From DATFVJ01 sp963826515 (GTDB taxonomy: Bacteria; Actinomycetota; Actinomycetes; Streptosporangiales; Streptosporangiaceae), in NCBI GenBank assembly GCA_963826515.1, contig CAWGXI010000006.1, positions 310,001 through 374,000 on the forward strand: 64,000 nt of DNA, in the 5' to 3' direction. The position numbers were made by a program, and so were the translations under genes. The notes under the pieces were generated by a model. That model did no database searches, had not been told where the DNA came from, and saw only the letters and a program-made list of their open reading frames with translations. Of this stretch, positions 8,981-17,158 are shown one piece after another; position 1 is the stretch's first letter; every line of letters starts with the position of its first letter.

Positions 8981-9589
8981 TGCGTCGCTACCCGCGTCAT
9001 GATGATGAGGGTCGCAACTTGCAGCACCCCGGTGACACCTGCGGTATAGACGAAGCGCTTCATCAATCTGCCGATAACTTGTCCGTCCGGCGTCGACTTG
9101 CGCATCTCGAACAGGACGGCGATGTTACGCCGGCTCGAGCACGCCGAGCGCGACCACGGCCATCACTCCCACGACGCAATACGAGACGACCAGCCAGGAG
9201 TGGTTCGGGTTCGATGGGGCAAGGTTTCCTAGCTGCAGCGCCAGCTGGAACCCGGCAGCAAGAGTCATCAGGACCAGGGTTGGCATGATAAGGACCATCT
9301 TGGGCATGAAGCGCGCAACGAACTCAGCTCGTGCGGGGATGGACAATCGGCCAAGGATCGGGCCGACGATGAGCCCGACAAAGAGATCGATCGCCGTCCA
9401 CAAACCGCCGCCTACGACATGGCAGAACGTGAGGGCCCACAGCCAGTTGCCCGCGATGGAGGCTATGACAAACAACACGACGGCGGCCACGATCGGCAGT
9501 CCTTTGAGCGGGACCACCTGGATCTCGGGTCGAGACGGCGCTTGTGCGGCGCCGATCGTCGCCCCCTGCACGCGTCCGACGTCCGTCAT
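8977..9589 (-). pseudogene. Membrane protein of a coupled pair, C-terminal frameshift
   Basis: Starts at ATG (MTDVGRVQG) with a purine-rich AGGGGGG upstream. Four hydrophobic segments follow, including LPIVAAVVLFVIASIAGNWL and a helix with FCHVVGGGLWTAIDLFVG. The open frame stops at 9125 right after VALGVLEPA. Another frame continues without a gap as RRNIAVLFEMRKSTPDGQ, then AGVTGVLQVATLIIMTRVAT, and its TGA overlaps the ATG of the next gene. That ATGA coupling shows the second frame is the ancestral end, so one base has been lost or gained near 9127. The conserved His in the second helix suggests a CopD/DUF2269-like fold, but this is weak. Confidence 0.65.
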
Positions 9590-9850
9590 GAAGCCCCCCT
9601 CGACAAAGCGTCCGGGCAAGAATATCGGAAGTACCGGAACCGGCTCCAGGAGCGGTCCACAACCGGGCAGATGCCTCAACCACCCAGCGCCCGGCGAACT
9701 CCCCGGTTTCCTCGAGGCCCAACGGGGCTGGCCTGCCGGCGTTGGCGGTGTGCCGTCCACGCCACTTTTCCGTTACCCGACCGGCGCTGCACGCTTGACC
9801 CCGGCCACATCGTGCCGTCCATGTTCGACGAGCGCCTCGTCCAGCAGCGG

Positions 9851-10321
9851 CTAGTTGGCTGGCTCCGGTAATTCATGGACGAGGCCGCGATCGTCCCTCA
9901 CCCACCTCACCGGACGCCAATACCCGTGTGCGACCGCCAGGTGCGGCGGATAGTGTCCCTCCGCCAGCTCGCAGTGCAATAGGGAGTAAACCCAGACATC
10001 CGCACACCTCGGGCGATTCGCGGCGTCTGGCCGCGGCTCGGAACCAAGCGGCGGTCGAGGCACGGTGGCCTGCTCGGCGGCCAGTTGCAGCGCCTCTTCG
10101 CAGGACTCCGCCTCCACGACCTCGTTGTACAACCGCCCGGTGGTCTCTCTCACCACGACGTTGAACCCTTGCTGCGGCTTGGAACCGGGCAGCGGTCGAG
10201 GCGCGGTGGCCTGCTCCGCGGCCATTTGCAGGGCCTGTTCGCAGGACTCGGCCTCAACGACCTCGTTATAGAATCGCCCGGTGTACGTGTGCTCTCTTAC
10301 CGTGACGTTGAAAAGTGCCAT
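9851..10321 (-). CDS. Protein with two tandem copies of an unrecognised ~45-residue module
   Basis: 156 residues, ATG start. Two copies of one module lie head to tail: residues 4-48 (FNVTVREHTYTGRFYNEVVE… ALQMAAEQATAPRP) and 53-95 (FNVVVRETTGRLYNEVVEAE… ALQLAAEQATVPRP). Each has a beta strand, an acidic NEVVEAESCE stretch and an amphipathic helix with one conserved cysteine. The C-terminal 55 residues (CADVWVYSLLHCELAEGHYP) form a separate Cys/His-rich part. The duplication is also clear in DNA, about 85% identical by eye, so it is fairly recent. I do not recognise the family. Confidence 0.65.
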   Translation of the reverse strand: MALFNVTVREHTYTGRFYNEVVEAESCEQALQMAAEQATAPRPLPGSKPQQGFNVVVRETTGRLYNEVVEAESCEEALQLAAEQATVPRPPLGSEPRPDAANRPRCADVWVYSLLHCELAEGHYPPHLAVAHGYWRPVRWVRDDRGLVHELPEPAN

Positions 10322-10842
10322 AGAACACCAACTCTATTGGTCGCTGGGTCCGGGAAATTGTCGCGGCCCCTTGGAACAGCCGGTTCGCGCAAGACGCAAG
10401 CCTCGCGGTACCGGTCTCACCCGGCAGTATTGAGCCCGGCGGCCGTGGCCGCCGTGTCGACGGCGAGCTTGGTCAGGCGCGCATACTCATCGCCCTTGAC
10501 TCGCGGGAGGTCACGGCAAAGCCTGCGGCGCTACGGTCACCGTCAGTGTCCGCGCCCTCCTGTTCATCTTCCTCACTCACTTCTCCGCCCGGGGCAGCCA
10601 TCACTGACCTCGATAGCCCTGAGACTGTTCTATATCTAGACAGTAAGAGCCATCGATCCTCGCAGGGCTGGCGACCTTGAGCCTGCGGCACGGTGACGCA
10701 CCAGCGCGGCCTTTGTGATATTGATCCCTAACGGCTGCCGCAAGGTGGCACGGCCGGCCGGCAGCGTCGCCCGCGTGGGCGGTTCACGGCAGACCACTGA
10801 TCTACCCGGCGGCCTTTGCGCCTCACACCAGGAGCCGATCCC
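10322..10842. other. Intergenic with a possible small decayed gene
   Basis: On the minus strand around 10610-10424 two short readings in different frames could join: MSEEDEQEGADTDGDRSAAG and then VKGDEYARLTKLAVDTAATA ending at TGA. They look protein-like (acidic head, amphipathic tail) but I cannot assign them. The rest of the stretch shows nothing. The promoter of the thioesterase gene should lie at the right end. Confidence 0.25.
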
Positions 10843-11298
10843 TTGTCCCTCGAACCGGACGCCGAGACAACGGCACAGCTCAGCGCGACCGCCCTGCGGG
10901 CGGGCGATAGGAGCTCCCAGGCATTGGGCATGATCATTGACGGAATAGCGCCGGGACGCGCCACCAGCCGGCTGCGCGTCACTGACACCATGGTCAACGG
11001 CCATGGCTTCGCGCACGGCGGGTATCTGTTCCTTCTTGCCGATACGGCCTTCGCCTACGCCTGCAACACCTATGGGACCGCCACCGTGGCGCAGGCCGCA
11101 CAGGTGACGTTCGTTCGCCCGGCTGAGGTCGGTGAAGAGCTGGTCGCTGAGGCCGTCGAGCGTTCCCGCTATGGGCGTAACGGCATCTATGACGTGACCG
11201 TACGCAATGCGGATGGCGAAGTGATCGCTGAGTTCCGCGGGCAGAGTCGCCAACTGCCCAGCCAGCCCGTCCCGCGGTTATCACCGGACCACGATTGA
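10843..11298 (+). CDS. paaI: PaaI-like acyl-CoA thioesterase (hotdog fold)
   Basis: Hydroxyphenylacetyl-CoA thioesterase-type enzyme, 151 residues. The hotdog signature MVNGHGFAHGGYLFLLADTA contains the conserved H-G-G and catalytic-loop Asp region; VTFVRPAEVGEELVAEA and VTVRNADGEVIAEFRG complete the fold. I chose the TTG at 10843 because AGGAG (10830-10834) lies eight bases upstream; the earlier TTG (10816) has no such site. In phenylacetate degraders PaaI hydrolyses dead-end CoA thioesters, but no other paa gene is present here, so the substrate is unknown. Confidence 0.85.
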   Translation: MSLEPDAETTAQLSATALRAGDRSSQALGMIIDGIAPGRATSRLRVTDTMVNGHGFAHGGYLFLLADTAFAYACNTYGTATVAQAAQVTFVRPAEVGEELVAEAVERSRYGRNGIYDVTVRNADGEVIAEFRGQSRQLPSQPVPRLSPDHD

Positions 11299-11665
11299 CC
11301 TGGCGCCTGCCAGCGACTGGCAAGGCGGCGGAGGAGCCGATAGCGGAACTATCGGCGACGCCGACAGTGGCGTCCACGACCCGGTCGTCCGTCTGGGCGC
11401 CGATCCGCGCCGCCAAAGATCTGCGGGACTACGCCTAGCAGCTGGCTGACCGCGGCGAATGAGCTACGAGCAGCGCAGGCCAGGCATGCAGTACGTTACG
11501 CCGGTCCGGACCCGGCGAGCCAGCCCGGCTCGCTGGGGCCGGCCGCCGTCAGCCGATTTGAATGACAGATATTTGTGTTATATGTGTTATGCCCGTATGA
11601 TGAGTCGTATGGTTGCTGATGCCCGCCCGCGGCTGCTGAGAGTTTGCTCCCTGAGAGCTCGTGGC
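11299..11665. other. Intergenic, AT-rich island
   Basis: The stretch contains a locally AT-rich segment at about 11556-11600 (gatatttgtgttatatgtgtt), unusual for this DNA and possibly a promoter or an acquisition scar. No gene seen. Confidence 0.3.
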
Positions 11666-11962
11666 TCATGCGGCGCGGGCGGCGAAACGCCGGACGACGA
11701 GCAGTGCATGGCTCGCCCCAAGACCTGAGCCGGCGAAGGCCTCGGCGGCCACGCGGCGTGCCCAGCGCATCCGGGGGGGCGCGACCTCCGGGTGATCGCC
11801 GAACTCCTGCGCTACCCGTGCGGCGCAGCCCCGGCGGCCGAATTCGCGAATGGCTGCGGCGACGGCGTCCTGTACTTGCCTGGCACTGGGTTCATCGGAC
11901 TGCTGCAGCGCCGACACAAACAACGCATCGGTTCGAACGGCGCTCGTGTGGAGGTGGTGCAT
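11666..11962 (-). CDS. Conserved small helical actinobacterial protein
   Basis: 98 residues from ATG 11962, preceded by the strong ribosome binding site GAGGAGG. The sequence starts MHHLHTSAVRTDALFVSALQ and continues with an amphipathic helix (VQDAVAAAIREFGRRGCAAR) and VAQEFGDHPEVAPPRMRWAR. I remember similar short proteins in other actinomycetes, annotated only as hypothetical. No signal peptide or membrane helix. An earlier ATG in the same frame lacks a ribosome binding site. Confidence 0.7.
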   Translation of the reverse strand: MHHLHTSAVRTDALFVSALQQSDEPSARQVQDAVAAAIREFGRRGCAARVAQEFGDHPEVAPPRMRWARRVAAEAFAGSGLGASHALLVVRRFAARAA

Positions 11963-12173
11963 CGTGGGCCTCCTCGCCCAGTTGATACCTCGACTACACC
12001 ACAGGGGTACGACACTATTCGGGACCATCCGAGGAGGCCGGCCGGACAGCGCCGAGGTCGTCTGCGGTTGCATATCGATGGGTCAGACTCCCCGGTCCGG
12101 AGGAACTCATCGGTCGCAATAGACTCCTCCCTTCCGGTCGGCGGCGACATCGATTGCGCTGGCGCTGGCGTCG

Positions 12174-12644
12174 CTAACCCCTACGCGGTGCGGTGCTTTG
12201 CAGACCATCCCAGGACCAACAGGGAACGGGCAAGCCGGAAGCTACCCGGGAACCGTGGGGCGAGTAGGAGAGCACATCCCGCACGGCCCACTGCATGTAC
12301 GAGTGCAGGGCGGCGCGGAATCCGGTGTCGTCTGGCAGGCCCGCATCATCGGCGGCCTGCACGAAGCAGCTGACAAAGCGCTGTCCAAGCTCTTCTTCTG
12401 CGCCCTGGCCGGCGTGGATGCCGAGCATCGCCGAATGACCGCCGCACGATTGCGAGTAGCGGGCAGGGCCACCGAACACTTCGGCCCAGTAGCTCGCCAG
12501 TCTCTGCACGTGATCGGGATGTCCGGGGTGCGAGAACGGGTGGTTCAGAACCGGGTCCTGCAGGCACCGCTCGTGGTGCGCAGTTGCGAGTGCCAGGAAC
12601 GCCGGCTCGCCGCCCGCGAACTCGAAGATCGATGGTCGCGACAC
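12174..12644 (-). CDS. Group II truncated haemoglobin
   Basis: Small oxygen/NO-binding globin, 156 residues from GTG. Family landmarks: SIFEFAGGEPAFLALATAHH (helices A/B), DPVLNHPFSHPGHPDHVQRL, YWAEVFGGPARYSQSCGGHS and the proximal-histidine segment MLGIHAGQ. The C-terminal helix WAVRDVLSYSP is typical. The in-frame sequence upstream belongs to a FadD relic, so the longer reading is an artefact. The product may function in nitrosative or oxygen stress. It seems intact. Confidence 0.85.
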   Translation of the reverse strand: MSRPSIFEFAGGEPAFLALATAHHERCLQDPVLNHPFSHPGHPDHVQRLASYWAEVFGGPARYSQSCGGHSAMLGIHAGQGAEEELGQRFVSCFVQAADDAGLPDDTGFRAALHSYMQWAVRDVLSYSPHGSRVASGLPVPCWSWDGLQSTAPRRG

Positions 12645-12729
12645 GGGACGTACTCTGCCAGATGGTCGCCAAGCGCCGCGCGCGCCCCTGCGGGTTCGAG
12701 CACCGAGGCTGGGGCCGGCCCGGCGTTTA

Positions 12730-12990
12730 CTACCCGCACTCTCGACCGAGTACCGGACCTGCCCGCCGACCGCCGCACTAAGCTTCCCATATACCAGCCG
12801 GTCGGCTAGGTCATGCTGGAGCCGGAGCGGCAGGCCCGGGGCGCACCGCTGTCCAGTGCCTTGCTCTGGGCGACGGCGGTATCGGCGGCGAACCCGAAGA
12901 TCCGCTTCTTGACCGGGCTCTCCGCCGCCTGCGCCACGGCGGAGTTGTACACCTTCTCGAAGACCCGCGGCGGGAGATGGCGGCCGAAGC
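12730..12990 (-). pseudogene. Long-chain acyl-CoA synthetase (FadD) internal fragment
   Basis: Minus-strand reading RHLPPRVFEKVYNSAVAQAA, then KKRIFGFAADTAVAQSKALD, resembles the middle of FadD15-type AMP-forming synthetases. A frame change near 12830 leads to LRLQHDLADRLVYGKLSAAV and GGQVRYSV. Neither the upstream P-loop-like motif nor the downstream adenylation motifs are present. It is an internal piece of roughly 95 codons with a frameshift, now fused in frame to the 5' side of the globin gene. Confidence 0.65.
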
Positions 12991-13007
12991 TTGTTAATGG
13001 AATTCAC

Positions 13008-13351
13008 GGCAAACCCGCACTTCTGAGGACCTGGCTTAACCCTCGTGATTTCACCCTAAGCACGCCCTCACGACGCCTGGCGGCGGGTCGCTTTCCTCCC
13101 GCAGCCCGCATGGGTAGGCAAAAGTCCGCGAACTCGACAGCGGCCCGCCGGTCATTGCGCGCTCCTCCGCAGACATCTCCCTCGGCCAGCTACGCCTCAC
13201 GGTCGGCACGTGCCGGTGGGCCGGGTCAGCGGGTCGCTGGCCACAATGCTTACGTTGCGTTATGTGCGTAATCTGAGTGTAACGGGGCAAACAAGGGGAA
13301 CAATGAAGCTTGGCGGATCATTGGCACCCCAGCAGCCGACATGGAGGAGTC
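13008..13351. other. Intergenic
   Basis: No gene recognised. Open frames on both strands here have no protein-like character I can defend. The right end should contain the promoter of the following small gene. Confidence 0.3.
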
Positions 13352-13555
13352 ATGACACACGCGGTGGACAAGCACGTCGTTTCCGGTGACCGTGACCGGC
13401 GGATCGATGAGCTGGAGAATCACGGTGTGACCGGGGACGACTCCGCCGAGCTGCGCATGCTGCGCGAGGCGCGCGAGCGGGAGGAAGAGTTCCGGGCCTG
13501 GCAGGCGTCGCACTGCGGCGCGGCCCGCCTTGGGTGGGACGGCCAGAAGAGGTAA
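13352..13555 (+). CDS. Small charged hypothetical protein
   Basis: 67 residues from ATG 13352, which has GGAGGAG immediately upstream (13343-13349). Mostly one charged helix: DRDRRIDELENHGVTGDDSA, then LRMLREAREREEEFRAWQ, likely coiled coil. No homologue recognised. The strong ribosome binding site is the main reason for calling it. Confidence 0.5.
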   Translation: MTHAVDKHVVSGDRDRRIDELENHGVTGDDSAELRMLREAREREEEFRAWQASHCGAARLGWDGQKR

Positions 13556-13655
13556 TGCCGATGCAGGCTCGCTTACGGCCATGATGACTACGCCTGGTAC
13601 GCGACGCCCTGACGTGCTCACCGTCGGGCGGGCTGCGGCAGGCCCAGTTCCTCGA

Positions 13656-13880
13656 CTAGCCCGAGCTTGCCGTAACCACGTAAGGACGGACTAGCTCGGC
13701 CCTGACCTGCGCCATCTGCTCGCGAACGGGAGGATTGGCCGCCGGGTACCTAGGGTTGATGGCCCTGAGCGCCTGCACGACGACCGCGGCCGTGGCCACC
13801 GAGAATTTCCAGTTCTTCTCCTGGTGGTCGATGCGGTTGAGAAACCGTTTGGCCTGCTCCCGCCTGGACAGATTGAGCAT
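13656..13880 (-). CDS. Small hypothetical protein
   Basis: 74 residues starting MLNLSRREQAKRFLNRIDHQ, with a central hydrophobic helix KFSVATAAVVVQALRAINP. A purine-rich GGCAGGGA precedes the ATG. It is basic at the N-terminus and has no identifiable domain. The composition is protein-like, but function and even expression are uncertain. Confidence 0.4.
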   Translation of the reverse strand: MLNLSRREQAKRFLNRIDHQEKNWKFSVATAAVVVQALRAINPRYPAANPPVREQMAQVRAELVRPYVVTASSG

Positions 13881-13981
13881 GATCCCTGCCGATCACATGG
13901 ATAGGTAGGACTGTCGCAAATCCACCCCAGCGCGGCGCCGCTGGTGGTCACATTGACGCGACGGGGCCCGCGAGCACGTCG

Positions 13982-14341
13982 TCAATGGCCATCGCTAGCT
14001 GCGATGACATGCTTGGCGTCGTTGTGCTGGCTGTGTTCGGTCAGGCCGCGCGCAAGGTCGACGCGTGAGCCGATGTCGAGTTTGCGGAAGACTTGACGGA
14101 GGTGGAACGCGACCGTGTGCACGCTCAGGAACATCCGGTTCGCGATCTTCTGGTTGGTCAGGCCCTGCGCGACGAGGTCAGACACTGCCCGCTCCGTATC
14201 GGTCAAGCTCGCCCAGCCCGAGCCCGGCCGGTCGGCGTAAGTGAAGTGCCTACGACGGACGCCGAGCCTGCGCCTTACCCGCGCCGCATCCCGCACCGCT
14301 GCTGCCTGTGCCACCCGCTGCCCGGGAAGGCTCGGCTGCAT
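13982..14341 (-). pseudogene. LuxR-type DNA-binding domain, 5'-truncated
   Basis: Only the C-terminal GerE helix-turn-helix is left: LTDTERAVSDLVAQGLTNQK, IANRMFLSVHTVAFHLRQVF, RKLDIGSRVDLARGL. In large LuxR (LAL) regulators this follows ~800 residues of ATPase and TPR-like sequence, none of which is upstream. The residues ahead (RRLGVRRRHFTYADRPGSGW) still resemble a LAL linker. It might be expressed as a solo DNA-binding domain, but I see no ribosome binding site. Confidence 0.6.
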
Positions 14342-14643
14342 GCCTCAGTCCCGATGATCAGGTCGCCACGGCAACAGCGGAGTTTCTGCCGGACGGCGCA
14401 TCGAGCGCCCTCTTGTCCCGATTTCGGCCCATCGTGGAGTCGCTAGTCAGGACTATGTGAACACCTTTGTGATGCGGCTAGCAAGGGCCGCATCGAGCGC
14501 TCTCAACTGGCCACAGAAATCGGGCTGGGCCGGTTGGCGGGCGGGCTCCCAGTGCTGCGATGCTGGACCGGAGAAGGCCGTCAACTTGCTCTCGGCCTGC
14601 TGTCGCCAAGCCGGGATACCGACCTGGCGGTCGGGAGGACATC
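14342..14643. other. Intergenic between divergent LuxR remnant and reductase
   Basis: No gene seen. The only notable site is GGGAGGAC just before the reductase start, its ribosome binding site. Confidence 0.3.
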
Positions 14644-15288
14644 ATGTCGGATGCTGTGCGCGTCATCGGTCTCGGAGGCTCCCTGCGGACCGGCTCCACC
14701 AGCCTCTCCGCCCTTCAGGTCGCGCTCGAGGGAGCCGAGGCGGCAGGGGCCGAGCCGCACCTGATCTCGGTCCGAACCCTTGATCTGCCGCTCTACACCC
14801 CCGAGCGCGACATCCCCGTATCCGCCCGCAGGTTCGCCGACAGCGTGCACCAGGCGGACGCAATGATATGGAGCACCCCCACTTACCACGGCTCGGTCAG
14901 CGGGGCCTTCAAGAACTCGCTCGATTGGCTGATTTTGCTAGCGGAGAGCAAGCCGCCATACCTGAGCAACAAACCGATCGGGCTGGTGGCCACGGCGGGA
15001 GGGGTCCAGGGGCTGCAGGCGGTTAACTCGATGGACTTCATCGCCCGCGCACTGCGCGGCTGGGCCGTGCCCCTGGTCATGCCGGTGGCGCAGTCCTGGC
15101 AGTCGTTCGACCCGGACGGCCGCCTCAAGGACGAGTCGGTGGCGAGCCAGTTGCGCGCACTCGGCGCTGAGGTGGTCCGCGCCGCGCTCCAGTTCAGGCG
15201 GGACGGCACGTGCGATTACGCGGACGTGAGGCAGTTCACGTCCGGTTCCTTCGGTGCCCAGGTCAGGTCGCAGGCGTCCGCACCCTGA
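14644..15288 (+). CDS. NADPH-dependent FMN reductase
   Basis: Flavodoxin-fold oxidoreductase, 214 residues. The phosphate-binding loop is GLGGSLRTGSTS near the N-terminus. STPTYHGSVSGAFKNSLDW (about 80-98) is the flavin-contacting loop of the SsuE/ArsH/azoreductase group, and VATAGGVQGLQAVN follows. ATG 14644 is chosen because GGGAGGAC lies six bases upstream; the longer reading has no similarity. It would supply reduced flavin or reduce quinones or azo compounds; no two-component monooxygenase is adjacent. Confidence 0.88.
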   Translation: MSDAVRVIGLGGSLRTGSTSLSALQVALEGAEAAGAEPHLISVRTLDLPLYTPERDIPVSARRFADSVHQADAMIWSTPTYHGSVSGAFKNSLDWLILLAESKPPYLSNKPIGLVATAGGVQGLQAVNSMDFIARALRGWAVPLVMPVAQSWQSFDPDGRLKDESVASQLRALGAEVVRAALQFRRDGTCDYADVRQFTSGSFGAQVRSQASAP

Positions 15289-15520
15289 GCCCTGTCCGCC
15301 GATCCGGCCGCCGTTCTCAGCGTCGCGCTTGGACAGACGATCAAGGTCATCTACCCGGGCGCAGACATGCGGCTACCGAGGCATGGGAACGGGTGTTCCA
15401 GCTCTTCGAATTGCTGTTTTAGCGGGGCAGAGCCACGGCAGGGGCGCTCCACGCTGCCGGTCACGCGTGCGCGGAGGCAGCGGCAACCAGCACTGGCACG
15501 ACAGCAGTACGGTTACCTGT

Positions 15521-15907
15521 GTGGCGACTATCGACGACGTGGCCCTGATGGCGCTGGAGCTGCCCGAGGTTACCGAGGGTGAACGTCACGGCAACCGGAC
15601 GTGGTACGTCGCCCGTAAGGCGTTCGCGTGGGAACGGCCGTTCAGTAAGGCGGATCTGAAACGGTTCGGCGACGAGGAGCCGCCAGCTGGTCCCATCCTG
15701 GCCGTTCGCGCCGACGATCTCGGCGAGAAGGAGGCTGCGCTCGCCGCGCATCCGGGAACTTTCTTCACGATTCCGCACTTCGACGGATATTCCGCCGTTC
15801 TGATTAAGTTGCGGAAAGTCCCCGAGAAGGCGCTGCGAGACGCGATAGCCGACGGCTGGCTGGCATGCGCGCCGCCTAACCTCGCCGACCGGTACCTCAA
15901 ACGCTAG
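15521..15907 (+). CDS. MmcQ/YjbR (DUF419) family protein
   Basis: 128 residues from GTG. The family pattern is clear: ALMALELPEVTEGERHGN near the start, ILAVRADDLGEKEAALAAHP, FFTIPHFDGYSAVLIKLRKV, and the C-terminal ADGWLACAPPNLADRYL. These small alpha/beta proteins resemble the CyaY fold and are often annotated as DNA-binding, but their role is not settled. The GTG is chosen because similarity starts at ATIDDVALMA. Solitary gene. Confidence 0.85.
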   Translation: MATIDDVALMALELPEVTEGERHGNRTWYVARKAFAWERPFSKADLKRFGDEEPPAGPILAVRADDLGEKEAALAAHPGTFFTIPHFDGYSAVLIKLRKVPEKALRDAIADGWLACAPPNLADRYLKR

Positions 15908-15937
15908 GCGTTATTTCCGCACCCATGGTTGCGCTCG

Positions 15938-15982
15938 TAGTACAAAGTCGTAGTACAAGCCATAGTACAAAGTCGTAGTACA
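15938..15982. repeat. Two identical 20-bp direct repeats
   Basis: The 20-bp unit beginning tagtacaaag and ending gtagtaca occurs at 15938-15957 and 15963-15982, separated by five bases. Each unit itself carries TAGTACA twice, giving four TAGTACA boxes at intervals of 13, 12 and 13 bases. It lies between two convergent gene ends. Confidence 0.8.
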
Positions 15983-16071
15983 TGGACAGGTCGTTCACGT
16001 CCACATAACTCGTCGCTAACCTTCCAGGTCATCTCGGGGGGCGGCGACCAGCACGGTACGCCTCGCCTACG

Positions 16072-16818
16072 CTAGCCGCCGGTCGCGAGCCGGAGCAGCC
16101 GGCTGCTGGAGCCGTTGAAGATGTCCTGGCCGCCGGGGAACGTGCCGGCGCCGGCCCGCTGCGAGAAGGTATAGAAGTCCCAGCCGGCTGGCAGTGCGCC
16201 GGGGAAGCCGGTGTAGCCCGCGACCCACAGCGGATCCTTGCTCGCGAATCCGCGCTCGCTGCCGGTGCACGCCGCCCACCAGTGGCTGGTGGTGTAGATG
16301 ACGGGCCAGCGTGAGGTGAGGGCGTGGTAGGTGCGGTCGAAGCTGGCGATCCACGACACCATCGCCCTCCGGCCGAGCCGGTAGCACTCGGCACCGTATG
16401 GGTTCCCTTCGATGTCCAGAGCCCCAGGCAGTGTCCGGCCGTCAGCGCTCCAGCCGCCGCCGTTGGCGACGAAGTACCTAGCCTGCGCCGCGCCGCTGGA
16501 ATGGTCGGGCAGCGCGAAATGGTAGGCACCGCGGATCAGCCCGGCCTCGTATGACCCGTCGTACTGGGACGCGAAGTCGGGATTGATGTACCCGTTGCCC
16601 TCGGTTGCCTTGACGTAGGCGAACTGCGCCCCGTCGGACCTGACCGCGCTCCAGTTGATGCTGGGCTGGTGATCGCTGACATCCAGGCCCAGTACCGCGG
16701 GTGCCGCGGCCACGGGACTGATGCCCAGCTGGCCGGTGACCACGACGGCCATGAGGCCGCAGCCCGTGGCCAGCACGATTCCTCCTCGCGCGTGCAGGGC
16801 TGCTGCACGGCATGACAT
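16072..16818 (-). CDS. Secreted glycoside hydrolase family 25 lysozyme
   Basis: Peptidoglycan muramidase. From ATG 16818 the protein has 248 residues with a hydrophobic signal segment (GGIVLATGCGLMAVVVTGQL) ending near AAPA. The GH25 barrel starts at VLGLDVSDHQPSINW with the first catalytic Asp. FAYVKATEGNGYINPDF and LDIEGNPYG (acidic residues) follow, then VIYTTSHWW and LWVAGYTGFPGALPAGW. A start further upstream is possible because the frame is open to 16947, but the signal peptide fits the chosen one. Likely role: cell-wall turnover or attack on other bacteria. Confidence 0.85.
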   Translation of the reverse strand: MSCRAAALHARGGIVLATGCGLMAVVVTGQLGISPVAAAPAVLGLDVSDHQPSINWSAVRSDGAQFAYVKATEGNGYINPDFASQYDGSYEAGLIRGAYHFALPDHSSGAAQARYFVANGGGWSADGRTLPGALDIEGNPYGAECYRLGRRAMVSWIASFDRTYHALTSRWPVIYTTSHWWAACTGSERGFASKDPLWVAGYTGFPGALPAGWDFYTFSQRAGAGTFPGGQDIFNGSSSRLLRLATGG

Positions 16819-17158
16819 GAACACCCATCGGATCAACGGTCCCCCGGTACCCGATCGCGCCACGCTGACTTGCCCCCGCGTGGGACGTTCGTCTTGAGAG
16901 TCCTGGCCCGGCCAGCGGGCGGACGATCTATCAGTACGGTGACCCACCCGATTCAGTACCCACGAGCAGGAGATCCGTAATCAGCGTGCGGTGCATTCTT
17001 TATCAGCGTGCGGTGCATTCTTTGCTGCCGCCCCAAAAATGCACCTGCGCCTGCGGCGGCTTGCGCCGCAGAGCCAAAAACGATGTAGGCCTACGACGTT
17101 GACGTCACGGTGGCCGCGGCGTCTACTGTGGGTAACAACGCAATCCCCGGAGCTTGCC
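16819..17158. other. Intergenic with tandem repeat and hairpin
   Basis: Contains the 22-bp tandem duplication listed separately and, just after it, a perfect 8-bp stem hairpin (CTGCGGCG at 17051-17058, five-base loop, CGCCGCAG at 17064-17071). The hairpin lies about 90 bases before the small membrane protein gene and could be an attenuator or part of its leader. Its role is unknown. Confidence 0.4.
16980..17023. repeat. 22-bp perfect tandem duplication
   Basis: Two identical copies of atcagcgtgcggtgcattct plus tt lie head to tail at 16980-17001 and 17002-17023 in the divergent promoter region between the lysozyme and the small membrane protein genes. It could double a regulator site. Confidence 0.85.

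Noticed and set aside
15921..15990. CRISPR-like spacing of TAGTACA boxes
   Set aside because: Only two 20-bp units with a 5-base gap; spacers are far too short and no cas genes exist in the window.
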